Below, piece by piece: positions 40,003 through 49,418 of a DNA stretch of 64,000 nucleotides. Numbering within the stretch: position 1 is the first letter of the stretch; every line of letters begins with the position of its first letter. Location of the stretch: NCBI RefSeq assembly GCF_017696175.1, contig NZ_JAAORE010000001.1:558001-622000 (forward strand). Direction: 5' to 3'. The position numbers were made by a program, and so were the translations under genes. The notes beneath the pieces were generated by a model that worked only from the letters and a program-made list of their open reading frames with translations, made no database searches and was not told the origin of the DNA. The DNA is from Prochlorococcus marinus XMU1404. Its GTDB lineage: Bacteria; Cyanobacteriota; Cyanobacteriia; PCC-6307; Cyanobiaceae.

Positions 40003-41087
40003 TGGCAAAGTTTTTAAATAGTAAACTTTTTCGCTGCTTATCTGTTTTTATATTTTTAAATTCTACGATCTCCCCATTAAAGTCATCTAGTGCTTTAGCT
40101 GCATGGGAGTTAGATAATAATGGGGTTTTAGAATTAAGAACTAAGTCAAATACAAATTTAAAAGCATACTTTCAAAAGTCTAACCAGATCTTTGGAGATA
40201 GATTCTGGATAGATTTCCCAGGAGAATTAAGAAATCCAAGAACAATAAAAGGTAATGGTCCAATCAAAGAAATTAGGTTAGGCAAACCAAAAAAGGGCTC
40301 AACAAGACTAGTAATTGAATTTAAGGAAGCAACTGATTTAAGTCCTTTGACTTGGCGATTGATTGGCTTAAATCAAAATAGGTGGAAAATTAAATTATTC
40401 AAACCAAAATATCCATTTAAGAAAATAAGTGAAGGAGTTGTGGAAAAGAGCATAAGAAATGTTAAGGCAAATCAAAAATCAACTTATATAAAGAAGAGAG
40501 GTCATGATTCATTGCAATTGCCCAACGTAAAACAAAATAAATATTCCGTTGTTATAGATCCAGGACATGGAGGACCTGATCCAGGCGCAATAGGGATTGG
40601 AGGTTTAAGAGAAACAGATATTGTACTAGAGGTTGCCAAAATAGTTGAAAAGTTACTTTCTGAGAAAGGTGTCAAAGTAAGGCTAACTAGAAAAAATGAA
40701 GTCGATTTGGATTTAGCTCCAAGAGTTTCCTTCGCTAACAGGATAGATGCAGATATCTTTGTAAGTATTCATGCAAATGCTTCAAGAGGAAAAAGGAGGG
40801 ATATTAATGGATTAGAGACTTTTTACTATAGAGGGTGGAGAGGTCGACTACTTGCTAAAAGAATTCAAAAAGAAATTCTAAGAGTTTCTCCTGGGAGTCC
40901 TGATCGAGGAGTTAAACAAGGTAGATTTTATGTAATTAAAAATACTAAGATGCCTGCAGTTCTTGTGGAAATTGGTTTTTTAACAGGAAGATTAGATGCG
41001 AGAAGATTAGAAAAGACTACCCATCGTAAAAGAATTGCTTATGCAATTTCGAAAGGCATTCTTGAATATCTTTCTAAAATAAGGTGA
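40002..41087 (+). CDS. amiC: N-acetylmuramoyl-L-alanine amidase with AMIN domain
   Basis: This is a 361-residue exported cell-wall hydrolase. A signal peptide (about 1-34, ending SSSALAA) is followed by an AMIN domain (about 35-140) and a linker. The amidase_3 catalytic domain then shows VVIDPGHGGPDPGAIG, RETDIVLEVAKIV, SIHANAS and AVLVEIGFLTG. These hold the expected His-Glu-His-Glu zinc and catalytic residues. It splits daughter-cell peptidoglycan. Its start overlaps the nitrilase stop and its own stop overlaps the murI GTG (GTGA), giving a coupled trio. Confidence 0.92.
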   Translation: MAKFLNSKLFRCLSVFIFLNSTISPLKSSSALAAWELDNNGVLELRTKSNTNLKAYFQKSNQIFGDRFWIDFPGELRNPRTIKGNGPIKEIRLGKPKKGSTRLVIEFKEATDLSPLTWRLIGLNQNRWKIKLFKPKYPFKKISEGVVEKSIRNVKANQKSTYIKKRGHDSLQLPNVKQNKYSVVIDPGHGGPDPGAIGIGGLRETDIVLEVAKIVEKLLSEKGVKVRLTRKNEVDLDLAPRVSFANRIDADIFVSIHANASRGKRRDINGLETFYYRGWRGRLLAKRIQKEILRVSPGSPDRGVKQGRFYVIKNTKMPAVLVEIGFLTGRLDARRLEKTTHRKRIAYAISKGILEYLSKIR

Positions 41088-41878
41088 AACTCAAAGTAGG
41101 TATATTTGACAGTGGTATAGGTGGTTTTACTGTCCTTAATTCTTTACTTAAAACTCGTAAAGATGTTGAAGTTTTTTATTTAGCTGATACAAAGAGAATT
41201 CCCTATGGGAATAAAAATCCTAAAGAGATAAGAATAATTGCAAAAGAGATTTGTACTTTTTTTGAAGACAAGAATTTAGATGCACTTTTAATAGCTTGTA
41301 ATACAACAAATGCATGTGCACTAGATATTATAGAAAAATACTTAAGTATTCCTTGTTTTGACCTTATAAACTCAGTCTCAGAAATAGTTAATAAACAAAT
41401 AATTGGTGTCTTGGCAACACCAACAACAGTTAAATCATCATATTACAAAAATTCTATTAGTTCTAAAAAAGCAAATTTGAAAATATTTCAACAAGAATGT
41501 CCAGAATTTGTATCAGAAATTGAAAAAGAAAAGCTAAATTTTGATAAGTTAGATTACTTTTCGAATTTGTATCTCGGACCTCTATTAAATAAAAATATTG
41601 AAGAATTAATACTTGGATGTAGTCATTATCCTTTAATTTATGACTTTTTAAGAAATAAAATTGACTCAAATATAAAAATCATTGATCCAGCAGAAGCGTT
41701 AATAAAAAAATTTAATCAATCTTTTATTAATTCAGAAATTGACGGCTATGAAAGTATTTCTAGAGATAATATAAAATTCTTTGTTACTTCAGATAAAGAT
41801 AAATTTTACAGAAAAATTAAAATTTGGCTTGAAATTAATAAAGAAATTAGGTTGGTTAACCTCACAAGCAATGTTTGA
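41084..41878 (+). CDS. murI: Glutamate racemase
   Basis: MurI (264 residues) makes D-glutamate for peptidoglycan. The two catalytic cysteines are visible: Cys72 in LLIACNTTNA and the later one in ILGCSHYPL. VGIFDSGIGGFTVL at the start carries the catalytic Asp/Ser. The GTG start at 41084 overlaps the amidase stop (GTGA). The next gene, a polyprenyl synthase, may supply a quinone tail or other isoprenoids. Confidence 0.95.
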   Translation: MKLKVGIFDSGIGGFTVLNSLLKTRKDVEVFYLADTKRIPYGNKNPKEIRIIAKEICTFFEDKNLDALLIACNTTNACALDIIEKYLSIPCFDLINSVSEIVNKQIIGVLATPTTVKSSYYKNSISSKKANLKIFQQECPEFVSEIEKEKLNFDKLDYFSNLYLGPLLNKNIEELILGCSHYPLIYDFLRNKIDSNIKIIDPAEALIKKFNQSFINSEIDGYESISRDNIKFFVTSDKDKFYRKIKIWLEINKEIRLVNLTSNV

Positions 41879-41905
41879 TTCCTTAATATATATGAGAGGT
41901 CAATC

Positions 41906-42877
41906 ATGAACACAGTAACAGAACTACTACAACCAGTTGAAAATGATCTTGATGATCTTATTCTTGAACTGAAAAATCTAATTGGAGCTGGTCATCCAAT
42001 TCTTCAAGCGGCAGCAGAGCACTTATTTAGTGCTGGAGGAAAAAGACTGAGGCCTGGAATAGTTTTGTTGATTTCAAAGGCTATATCCCCAGAATTGATT
42101 CTAAAAGATAAACATAAAAGACTTGCTGAAATAACTGAAATGATTCATACAGCATCATTAGTTCACGATGATGTTGTTGATGAGGCTTCTACGAGAAGAG
42201 GTGTTGATACTGTTCATAGTAGATTTAATACTAGAGTAGCTGTATTGGCCGGTGACTTTTTATTCGCTCAAGCAAGTTGGCACTTGGCAAATCTTGATAA
42301 TGTAAATGTTGTTAAATTACTTAGCAGGGTAATAATGGATTTAGCTGAAGGTGAAATCAAGCAAAATCTAAATAGGTTCGATTCTGCTCAATCATTTTCT
42401 AAATACATAAACAAAAGTTACTGTAAAACTGCATCTTTAATAGCTAATAGTTGTAAGGCAGCTGGGGTTCTAAGTGATTTAGATGGTGAAAGGTTAAACT
42501 CACTTTACGATTTTGGTAAGAATATTGGTTTGGCATTCCAAGTCGTAGATGACATACTTGATTTCACTGGGAATGATAAACAACTTGGGAAACCTGCTGT
42601 AAGTGATCTTGCTAGCGGATATCTTACTGCACCAGTTTTATATGCTTTAGAAGAGAATAAGAAACTGTCCGTTCTTATAAATAGAGAACTTGCTGAAAAA
42701 GATGATTTGGATAATGCTCTAAGTATCATTATGAACTCTAATGCAATCGAAAGTTCCAGAAAACTAGCTGAGGATTTTGCAATGCTTTCTAAAGAAGCCA
42801 TAGCTTGGATTCCAGACTCGGAATACAAAAGGGCATTAATGGCTTTGCCAGAATTTGTCCTTGGCCGCATTTATTAA
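41906..42877 (+). CDS. sds: Trans-polyprenyl (probably solanesyl) diphosphate synthase
   Basis: The 323-residue prenyltransferase shows both Asp-rich motifs: first DDVVD in SLVHDDVVDEASTRRG and second DDILD in FQVVDDILDFTG, with GGKRLRPG ahead of them. Long-chain synthases of this type make the C45 side chain of plastoquinone in cyanobacteria. Chain length cannot be read from the sequence by eye, so solanesyl is the likely rather than certain product. It is 27 bases after murI. Confidence 0.87.
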   Translation: MNTVTELLQPVENDLDDLILELKNLIGAGHPILQAAAEHLFSAGGKRLRPGIVLLISKAISPELILKDKHKRLAEITEMIHTASLVHDDVVDEASTRRGVDTVHSRFNTRVAVLAGDFLFAQASWHLANLDNVNVVKLLSRVIMDLAEGEIKQNLNRFDSAQSFSKYINKSYCKTASLIANSCKAAGVLSDLDGERLNSLYDFGKNIGLAFQVVDDILDFTGNDKQLGKPAVSDLASGYLTAPVLYALEENKKLSVLINRELAEKDDLDNALSIIMNSNAIESSRKLAEDFAMLSKEAIAWIPDSEYKRALMALPEFVLGRIY

Positions 42878-42967
42878 ATCTTTAAAAAAATTTACAGCTA
42901 AATTATTATTAAAATTTTTGAAAATCACAAATTTTTCGATTAAGTTTATAAAACATATAATTATTTA

Positions 42968-44950
42968 ATGTCATTAGATAAAAAAAATTCAATTAACAAT
43001 ATCCTAGAAGAAAATAGAATTTTTCCACCTTCAAAAGAATTTTCAGAAAACTCAAATATTAGATCTCAAAAAGAATTATTTAGTTTAAAAAAACAAGCAC
43101 TAGATGATCCAATTCAATTTTGGGAATCTTTTGCAAAATCTGAATTAGATTGGTTCGAGTCCTTTCAAACTGTACTGGATACCGATAATGCACCATTTTT
43201 TAAATGGTTTAAAGAAGGAAAACTCAATATTACATATAACTGCTTAGATAGGCATATTAAACAAGGACTTGGAGAGAAAACTGCACTGATATGGGAAGGC
43301 GAACCTGGAGATAGTAAAAAATATACTTATAAAGAACTTCTAAAAGAAGTCTGTAAAGCGGCAAATGCATTGAAAGCTATTGGAGTAAAAAAAGGAAATT
43401 TAGTATGTATTTATATGCCAATGATTCCTGAAGCAATGTTTGCGATGTTGGCTTGTGCAAGAATTGGAGCTCCACATTCAGTTGTCTTTGGGGGATTCTC
43501 TTCAGAAGCTTTAAAAGATAGATTAATTGATGGAAATGCTAAATTTGTTATCACTGCAGATGGTGGATTTAGAAAAGATAAGGTGATCGAGCTTAAAGAA
43601 GCTGTTGATAAGGCAATTGTAAGTGGGGCAGATAAAGTCGTTGAAAAAGTAATCGTTGTTCAAAGAACTAAAAAAAATATTTCTATGGTAGAAAATAGAG
43701 ATTTTTGGTGGCACGAATTATTAAAAGATCGCAAAGATTGGTGTGAGCCTGAAATTATGAAAAGCGAAGATAGACTTTTTATTCTTTATACTTCAGGCTC
43801 TACGGGAAAACCTAAAGGTGTAGTTCACACTACGGGTGGTTATAATCTTTGGACACATTTGACCTTTAAATGGATTTTTGATTTAAAAGACGATGATATT
43901 TACTGGTGTACTGCTGATGTTGGTTGGATTACAGGCCATAGTTATATAGTCTATGGCCCCTTATCTAATGGCGCTACAACTCTAATGTTTGAGGGAGTAC
44001 CAAGACCTTCTAATTTAGGAGCTTTTTGGGAAATTGTTCAGAAATATAAGGTTTCCATTTTTTATACTGCGCCAACTGCGATAAGGGCATTTATGAAGTC
44101 TGGTCGAGAAATTCCTGATAAATATAATCTTGAGAGTCTTAGACTTTTGGGTACTGTTGGAGAACCAATCAATCCCGAAGCTTGGATATGGTACAAAGAT
44201 GTAATTGGCAAAAATAAATGCCCCATAGTCGACACATGGTGGCAAACTGAAACTGGCGGCGTAATGATAAGCCCTTTGCCAGGAGTGGTTCCAACAAAGC
44301 CAGGTTCTGCTACTTACCCGTTACCTGGAATTGAAGTTGAAGTTGTTGATAAGAATGGGAATAAGGTAATGGAGAACGAGGGTGGTTATTTAATTATTAA
44401 GAAGCCTTGGCCAGGAATGATGAGAACAATTCATGGTAACCAACAGAGATACTTGGAGAGTTATTGGGAATATATTTCTTTTAAAGGAGAAAAGAATGTT
44501 TATTTCGCTGGAGATGGAGCACGTATTGATAAAGATGGATACATATGGATTATGGGGAGAGTTGATGACGTTATAAGTGTCTCAGGGCATCGGTTAGGAA
44601 CTATGGAAATAGAATCAGCTTTGGTTAGTCATAAATCAGTTGCGGAAGCTGCTGTTGTAGGGAGAAGAGATGATTTAAAAGGTGAAGTAATAGTCGCTTT
44701 TGTCTCTTTAGAAAAAAATGTTAATACTTCTTCAGAATTAGAAGATGAATTAAAGAAACATGTTGTTAAAGAAATTGGAATTATTGCCAAGCCAGAAAAA
44801 ATTATAATTTCTGAATCTCTCCCAAAAACACGAAGTGGGAAAATTATGAGGAGAATTTTGAGATCTTTAGCTGCTGGAGAAAAAATAAGTGGTGATATTA
44901 GTACTCTTGAAGATAGTTCTGTGTTGGAAAAGTTGAAAGAAAAATCTTAA
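42968..44950 (+). CDS. acs: Acetyl-CoA synthetase
   Basis: Acs (660 residues) activates acetate to acetyl-CoA through acetyl-AMP. The N-terminal ACAS_N region is followed by the P-loop-like [20 protein letters not shown] (near 275). [10 protein letters not shown] holds the acetate-pocket Trp near 418. The C-terminal [11 protein letters not shown] carries the catalytic, acetylation-sensitive Lys. Length is normal. It lies 90 bases after the prenyltransferase and converges on the DUF1350 gene, sharing TTAA at 44947-44950. Confidence 0.96.
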   Translation: MSLDKKNSINNILEENRIFPPSKEFSENSNIRSQKELFSLKKQALDDPIQFWESFAKSELDWFESFQTVLDTDNAPFFKWFKEGKLNITYNCLDRHIKQGLGEKTALIWEGEPGDSKKYTYKELLKEVCKAANALKAIGVKKGNLVCIYMPMIPEAMFAMLACARIGAPHSVVFGGFSSEALKDRLIDGNAKFVITADGGFRKDKVIELKEAVDKAIVSGADKVVEKVIVVQRTKKNISMVENRDFWWHELLKDRKDWCEPEIMKSEDRLFILYTSGSTGKPKGVVHTTGGYNLWTHLTFKWIFDLKDDDIYWCTADVGWITGHSYIVYGPLSNGATTLMFEGVPRPSNLGAFWEIVQKYKVSIFYTAPTAIRAFMKSGREIPDKYNLESLRLLGTVGEPINPEAWIWYKDVIGKNKCPIVDTWWQTETGGVMISPLPGVVPTKPGSATYPLPGIEVEVVDKNGNKVMENEGGYLIIKKPWPGMMRTIHGNQQRYLESYWEYISFKGEKNVYFAGDGARIDKDGYIWIMGRVDDVISVSGHRLGTMEIESALVSHKSVAEAAVVGRRDDLKGEVIVAFVSLEKNVNTSSELEDELKKHVVKEIGIIAKPEKIIISESLPKTRSGKIMRRILRSLAAGEKISGDISTLEDSSVLEKLKEKS

Positions 44951-45669
44951 TCGCATTCATCAATTAAATTTGAAATTTTTTTTATAGTATTCCTTTTTAA
45001 ATCATCGTCTGCCCAATCTCCTAAAAAATTTTCTCTTAGTCCTGCACTTGCAATAATAGTGTGAGTTCCTTTTAAGATTATCCCCTGAGAATCGTCTTCT
45101 TTTCTTGCTTTAAGACAAGAAAATAATTTATCTGTTTGATCTAATTCGTCTGATTTGAATTTTATTAGGAAGTTATTTTTTTGACTATAAGTTTTTTCAA
45201 TTATCCGTAAAGTCTTTTCTGGACTTGGGCTGAATTCACTCCTGAATTCTAATTTTTGAGCAAGCTGTTTCAATAATGGAATTGATTTGCTTGCACTAAA
45301 GTTATTGAAACTAATTGATATAAATTTTTCACAATTCCTTCCACCATCAGGAGAAATTAAGTGAAGTTTGCAGCCTAGGCTATGACCAATTCTTATTGAA
45401 GGAATTGATGAACCTATTCTTTTAGATAAGGACATTCTGCAATTTTTAAAATCCTTCCATGCCTTAATGGCAATTTGTTGGTGGTCAAATTGTGGAGTGT
45501 ACTTGTATGCGTGTACTGCATAATTTTTATGAATTAGGCTCTCTATGAATCTTCTATAGGTTAAATCTGGTTTAGAAGCTAAATAACTTCCACCGATAAA
45601 TTCCACAATTTTCTTGGGTCTTGAAGGCCAATAACAAAAATTGTTAAATTGATATTTTGTAAAAGTCAT
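44947..45669 (-). CDS. DUF1350 family protein (alpha/beta-hydrolase-like)
   Basis: The 240-residue protein contains [23 protein letters not shown] (about 18-40) and [15 protein letters not shown] near 110. The latter resembles a hydrolase nucleophile elbow (GHSLG). This is the DUF1350 pattern found in cyanobacteria and plastids, with no established function. A lipase-like role is possible but unproven. Its stop overlaps the acs stop on the other strand in the palindrome TTAA. Confidence 0.72.
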   Translation of the reverse strand: MTFTKYQFNNFCYWPSRPKKIVEFIGGSYLASKPDLTYRRFIESLIHKNYAVHAYKYTPQFDHQQIAIKAWKDFKNCRMSLSKRIGSSIPSIRIGHSLGCKLHLISPDGGRNCEKFISISFNNFSASKSIPLLKQLAQKLEFRSEFSPSPEKTLRIIEKTYSQKNNFLIKFKSDELDQTDKLFSCLKARKEDDSQGIILKGTHTIIASAGLRENFLGDWADDDLKRNTIKKISNLIDECD

Positions 45670-45799
45670 TTTTATAAGTTTATTTTTTTAATCTAAAAAT
45701 GTTTTAAGGCTTATTTTCTTTTAAATTTGTTTAATTAATATTAATTTAAAAGAAATTCTTATGAAATGCGTCAAGATAAATGAAAGTGTCTTCAGCTAA

Positions 45800-46579
45800 T
45801 TGGAACTATTTAAAAAAAAAGAATTAAATCAATTAGATTTTCTTCAGGGCCAAATTAATAGTAAACCTTCTGAAAAAAGTGTTACTAATCAAAATAAAAA
45901 AATTAAAAAAATTTTAATTATTGATACTGAAACAACAGGTTTAGATGAAAATAAAGATGAAGTTATAGAAATAGGTGGTATTTTATTTGATGTATCTTTT
46001 AAATGTGTACTTTCACAGGTCTCATTTTTATTACCAGTAAATAATAATGAAGCTGAAGATGTAAATGGTATATCTCCAGAAGTAACTAATATCTCACAAC
46101 CGTGGGAATATGGGTTGAATTTCTTTTTGAAACTTGTTGATTCTTCCGATTTGATAGTCGCGCATAATGTAGAGTTTGATAAGAAATGGTTTGGCAAAGG
46201 AAGATTGCCCAAACTTAATAAAAAATGGATATGCAGTTTAGAGGATATTAATTGGTCTTTTCAAAAATCACTAAAAAATAGACCTTCAGTAACTGATTTG
46301 GCTTTATCTTTTTCAATACCTGTTTGGAATTTACATAGAGCTTTATCTGATTGCTTTTACATATCTGAGGTCTTCAAAAAATGCGACAATTTAGAAGAAC
46401 TTTTACTTAAAGCAACTGAACCGAGGTTTTTATATAAGGCATTGGTTAGTTATGAAGATAGGTCTTTAGCTAAAAATGCTGGTTTTAGATGGAATAGTCC
46501 TGTGCAAGGAGCTTGGTCAAGAAAATTAACTACTGAAGAGGCAGAAAATCTTGATTTTAGAGTTGAGATTTTAAATTGA
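45800..46579 (+). CDS. DnaQ-like 3'-5' exonuclease with DUF5710-like C-terminal module
   Basis: The 259-residue protein has the DEDDh exonuclease motifs: Asp42/Glu44 in IIDTETTGLDE, Asp127 in AHNVEFDKKWF, and His179/Asp184 in WNLHRALSDC. This is the proofreading-type nuclease fold. A C-terminal segment (about 218-245, SLAKNAGFRWNSPVQGAWSRKL) resembles the small DUF5710 module (AKxxGxRWxxxxxxW). The start is uncertain: TTG at 45800 directly follows an in-frame TAA, and an A9 tract lies at 45812-45820. It may be a stand-alone nuclease rather than the replicative epsilon subunit. Confidence 0.78.
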   Translation: MELFKKKELNQLDFLQGQINSKPSEKSVTNQNKKIKKILIIDTETTGLDENKDEVIEIGGILFDVSFKCVLSQVSFLLPVNNNEAEDVNGISPEVTNISQPWEYGLNFFLKLVDSSDLIVAHNVEFDKKWFGKGRLPKLNKKWICSLEDINWSFQKSLKNRPSVTDLALSFSIPVWNLHRALSDCFYISEVFKKCDNLEELLLKATEPRFLYKALVSYEDRSLAKNAGFRWNSPVQGAWSRKLTTEEAENLDFRVEILN

Positions 46580-46609
46580 TATTTAATTAATTTTTGTCTA
46601 AGAAGTTAT

Positions 46610-47032
46610 CTAGTGCGTTTTACAGGGCATCCATTTATTACCCATTTTATGTGCTCCGACACATCCGTATTTTGAAGCAGCCTTTTCAGCTTCTTGTTTA
46701 GTATTAAATAGATCTAAAGTAAGATTTTCTTTTTTTGAATTAGAAATTTGTTTGGAATGTCTATGATGATTACTTTGAGAACTAGGTGAATACTCCCATA
46801 CTCCCATAGTAGTAACCCCAGCAGAGATAATTCCCATCCCAACTACTGATAAATTCACTATCCCCATTGCTACCGCACCAAAAGAAAATACACCCATTGG
46901 AACTACTCCAATACTTATTACTCCCATTGGCACTATTCCAACTGAAACGATTCCAAGGGGTGCTATTCCAAAAGCAATCTTTTTTGGTTTTGTACCACAA
47001 TGTTGATTATTATTATTTTTAATAATTCCCAA
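46610..47032 (-). CDS. Repeat protein: six 10-residue glycine repeats plus GAHKMGxxWMPC tail
   Basis: From the TTG at 47032 this protein is 140 residues. Residues 22-81 are twelve back-to-back 5-residue units, G-[IVA]-x-x-hydrophobic, which pair into six 10-residue units (GIVPMGVISI, GVVPMGVFSF and so on). One unit replaces Gly62 by Ser. The stretch is uncharged and could form a compact beta-helix or lie in a membrane. After a His/Ser/Lys linker (82-103) comes a C-terminal module (about 104-140) with YGCVGAHKMGNKWMPC. I associate that module with the small DUF3721 proteins of marine picocyanobacteria. Function unknown. It is divergent from hisS. Confidence 0.68.
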   Translation of the reverse strand: MGIIKNNNNQHCGTKPKKIAFGIAPLGIVSVGIVPMGVISIGVVPMGVFSFGAVAMGIVNLSVVGMGIISAGVTTMGVWEYSPSSQSNHHRHSKQISNSKKENLTLDLFNTKQEAEKAASKYGCVGAHKMGNKWMPCKTH

Positions 47033-47130
47033 TGGTTTTTCTAAATGTTAAATTAAAATTATCTCATAGAACAATCAATCAAAATTTAATTTCTTTTAAA
47101 ATAAAAAATTTTGAATTATTTCACAGAACT

Positions 47131-48411
47131 TTGAATAACTTAAAAAATCTTAGAGGAACGGTAGACCTATTACCTAATCAATTAATAAAGTGGCAAAATG
47201 TTGAGAAAATTGTTTTGGAGCAACTTTCAAGAGCATCTATCAAAGAAATAAGAACACCAATATTAGAAATGACTGAGTTATTTATAAGAGGAATAGGTGA
47301 AGGAACTGATGTTGTCAGTAAGGAAATGTATACATTTCTAGATAGAGGAGAGAGGTCTTGCACTCTTAGGCCTGAAGGGACTGCCTCTGTCGTACGAGCA
47401 TTAATACAAAATGGAATGTCCTCTAATCCTCTTCAGAAACTTTGGTACATGGGCCCTATGTTTAGATATGAAAGGCCTCAAGCAGGGAGGCAAAGACAGT
47501 TTCATCAGTTAGGTGTTGAGTTTGTAGGATATGAATCAGTGAGAAGCGATGTTGAAATTATTGCTTTGGCTTGGGATATCTTAGGAAAATTAGGAATTAA
47601 AGAACTTAATCTTGAAATAAATACCTTGGGCGACCAAGATGATAGATTGAAATTTCAAAAATCTTTTTTAGGATGGCTAGAAAAAAATAAAAATTCTTTA
47701 GATTTAGATTCTCAGAATAGGATTAATAAAAACCCTTTAAGAATTTTAGACTCTAAGAATATTCAAACAAAGAAAATCCTCGCAAATGCCCCAAGACTAT
47801 TTAATTTCTTGTCTGAAAAAAGTCAAAAAAGATATTCTGAATTAAAAAATCAATTAGATAGTTTAAAAATACCTTACTTGGAAAACCATAATTTAGTGAG
47901 AGGTTTAGATTATTACAACCATACAGCCTTTGAAATTACTAGTGGTGCTCTAGGATCACAAGCTACAGTTTGCGGAGGAGGAAGATATGACGATTTAATA
48001 AAACAAATGGGGGGTGCAAACACTCCTGCAATTGGATTCGCGATTGGTTTAGAAAGATTAATTCTACTGGCAGGGAAAGAGCTTGAAGTTCCAAGAAATA
48101 CCGATATTTATATTATTAATCAAGGTTTAATTGCTGAAACGTTAGCCATAGATTTATCTAGAAAATTAAGAAATTATGATTTATTGGTCGAATTAGATTC
48201 AAGTGGATCCTCTTTTTCTAAACAATTTAAAAAAGCTAATAAACTAAAATCCAAAAGTATTATAGTAATAGGTGATGATGAGGCAGCTAAAAAAGAATTT
48301 ATTATTAGATTGTTTGATAAATCAAGTGATGGAAATAAAGAAGAGGTTATATCTTTTGAGAATAATACTAAGTTGGAAAATTGGCTAAATAATAACTTAC
48401 TTTTAAAGTGA
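47131..48411 (+). CDS. hisS: Histidyl-tRNA synthetase
   Basis: HisRS is a class II synthetase. RFYERPQAG-type motif 2 appears as MFRYERPQAGRQRQFHQLG, histidine motif A as LVRGLDYYNHTAFEI, and motif 3 as AIGFAIGLERLI. I chose the TTG at 47131, giving 426 residues that begin xNNLKNLRGTVDLLP, the usual HisRS start. An ATG at 47032 in the same frame would add 33 basic residues unlike the family and touch the divergent repeat-protein gene. Both starts lack a strong ribosome binding site. The small membrane protein gene overlaps its stop. Confidence 0.93.
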   Translation: MNNLKNLRGTVDLLPNQLIKWQNVEKIVLEQLSRASIKEIRTPILEMTELFIRGIGEGTDVVSKEMYTFLDRGERSCTLRPEGTASVVRALIQNGMSSNPLQKLWYMGPMFRYERPQAGRQRQFHQLGVEFVGYESVRSDVEIIALAWDILGKLGIKELNLEINTLGDQDDRLKFQKSFLGWLEKNKNSLDLDSQNRINKNPLRILDSKNIQTKKILANAPRLFNFLSEKSQKRYSELKNQLDSLKIPYLENHNLVRGLDYYNHTAFEITSGALGSQATVCGGGRYDDLIKQMGGANTPAIGFAIGLERLILLAGKELEVPRNTDIYIINQGLIAETLAIDLSRKLRNYDLLVELDSSGSSFSKQFKKANKLKSKSIIVIGDDEAAKKEFIIRLFDKSSDGNKEEVISFENNTKLENWLNNNLLLK

Positions 48412-48701
48412 TGATAATAGGATTAACGATAATTTTTATTTTTATAATAATTTTCTACCATTGGAAAAATTTTATTAAATTCTGTAGGAAAAAAAAAGTT
48501 ATTAAGTCAAATAATTTAACAACCTTTAATAAGAAAAATCTCAATAATTGGATGAATTTAACAAAAAAAGAAAGATATAATTTATCTAAACAAGACTCAA
48601 TTACATATTTGGATAAAAGAAGAATTCTTTTGGCTGAAATTAGAAAAGAATATAAAAATATATCTCAAGTAAATTCTAAGAAGAGCATAAATCAAAAATA
48701 A
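48408..48701 (+). CDS. Small membrane-anchored basic protein, unknown
   Basis: The 97-residue protein starts at GTG 48408 or, more simply, ATG 48411. Both overlap the hisS stop. A hydrophobic helix (about 3-19, GLTIIFIFIIIFYHW) is followed by a strongly basic, polar tail rich in Lys and Asn. This looks like a single-pass inner-membrane protein with a cytoplasmic tail. No family is recognised. The overlap suggests co-translation with hisS, and another small gene follows 2 bases later. Confidence 0.55.
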   Translation: MMIIGLTIIFIFIIIFYHWKNFIKFCRKKKVIKSNNLTTFNKKNLNNWMNLTKKERYNLSKQDSITYLDKRRILLAEIRKEYKNISQVNSKKSINQK

Positions 48702-48703
48702 CT

Positions 48704-49003
48704 ATGGAAAATTGCTGGACTTCTAACAAACCCATAAATGGATTGAGACATTTTGTTTTGGTTAATGAGACGAAAGAAAAAGGGAATATGATTTTTTTGC
48801 TGGTTTCAGTTATTGATTCTGAAATTAATTTAAAAGTTACGTATGGTGAATTAATAAATAGTGGAAATTGGAAAAAAGGATGGCTTAATCTTACTAAGAT
48901 TGAATCGATTACTAAAGAATATGCTGATTATAAAATCTGCAAAAAAGTGGAAGGTATAGATGAGATATTCGTTAACCAAGATTCTTTATTTAATATTTCT
49001 TAA
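48704..49003 (+). CDS. Small conserved hypothetical protein
   Basis: The 99-residue soluble protein begins MENCWTSNKPINGLRHFVLV and alternates beta-strand-like segments (MIFLLVSVIDSEINLKVTYG) with charged stretches. INSGNWKKGWLNL is the most distinctive segment. It resembles short proteins restricted to marine picocyanobacteria, but I cannot name a family with confidence. It follows the membrane protein gene by 2 bases and ends a three-gene run from hisS. Confidence 0.6.
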   Translation: MENCWTSNKPINGLRHFVLVNETKEKGNMIFLLVSVIDSEINLKVTYGELINSGNWKKGWLNLTKIESITKEYADYKICKKVEGIDEIFVNQDSLFNIS

Positions 49004-49138
49004 TTTGATATATATCTTTTAAATCATTTTTCTCTATAAATACTAGGTTTTTTCTTACTTAATAATTATTTATAAAATTTACCCCTTTCAAAAAAATAAA
49101 ATAAACGTTATCAAGGATTAACAATATTTACTTAATTC

Positions 49139-49372
49139 ATGTTAGGAGATATCTGGATCTCTTCTGAGTTGACCGCAGAAAAATTAGGAATAACTGAAAT
49201 TAAACTTTCTTTTTTACGTGAAAATGGAATACTAAAACCTGGAATTCATTGGAAAAGCTCTCCGCTGGGTCAGAAAAAACCTTGGAAACCTAAAGCGCTT
49301 TATAATATAAAAGTGTGCAGTAACATTATTAATAAATTTTATTTTGAAGAAAACGATAATATTGCAGCCTAA
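49139..49372 (+). CDS. Small helix-turn-helix-like protein
   Basis: The 77-residue protein starts WISSELTAEKLGITEIKLSF, a pattern like the first helix-turn-helix of MerR/excisionase-type DNA-binding proteins. It continues with a conserved GIHWKSSPLGQKKPWKPKAL segment with two Trp and a basic patch, then a helix. Small size and basic charge suit DNA or RNA binding, but no target is evident. It stands alone, with 135 bases upstream and a minus-strand small gene downstream. Confidence 0.55.
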   Translation: MLGDIWISSELTAEKLGITEIKLSFLRENGILKPGIHWKSSPLGQKKPWKPKALYNIKVCSNIINKFYFEENDNIAA

Positions 49373-49418
49373 AAAATATATTTTTTAAAGATAAATATAC
49401 ATTTGTTATGTAAAATTT

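Noticed and set aside
42505-42870. A 121-codon minus-strand frame inside the polyprenyl synthase
   Set aside because: The plus strand encodes the second Asp-rich motif there; the antisense frame has no family features.
46782-47000. A 72-codon plus-strand frame rich in Trp and Ser
   Set aside because: It is the mirror of the glycine repeat region on the minus strand; the repeat structure explains the odd composition.
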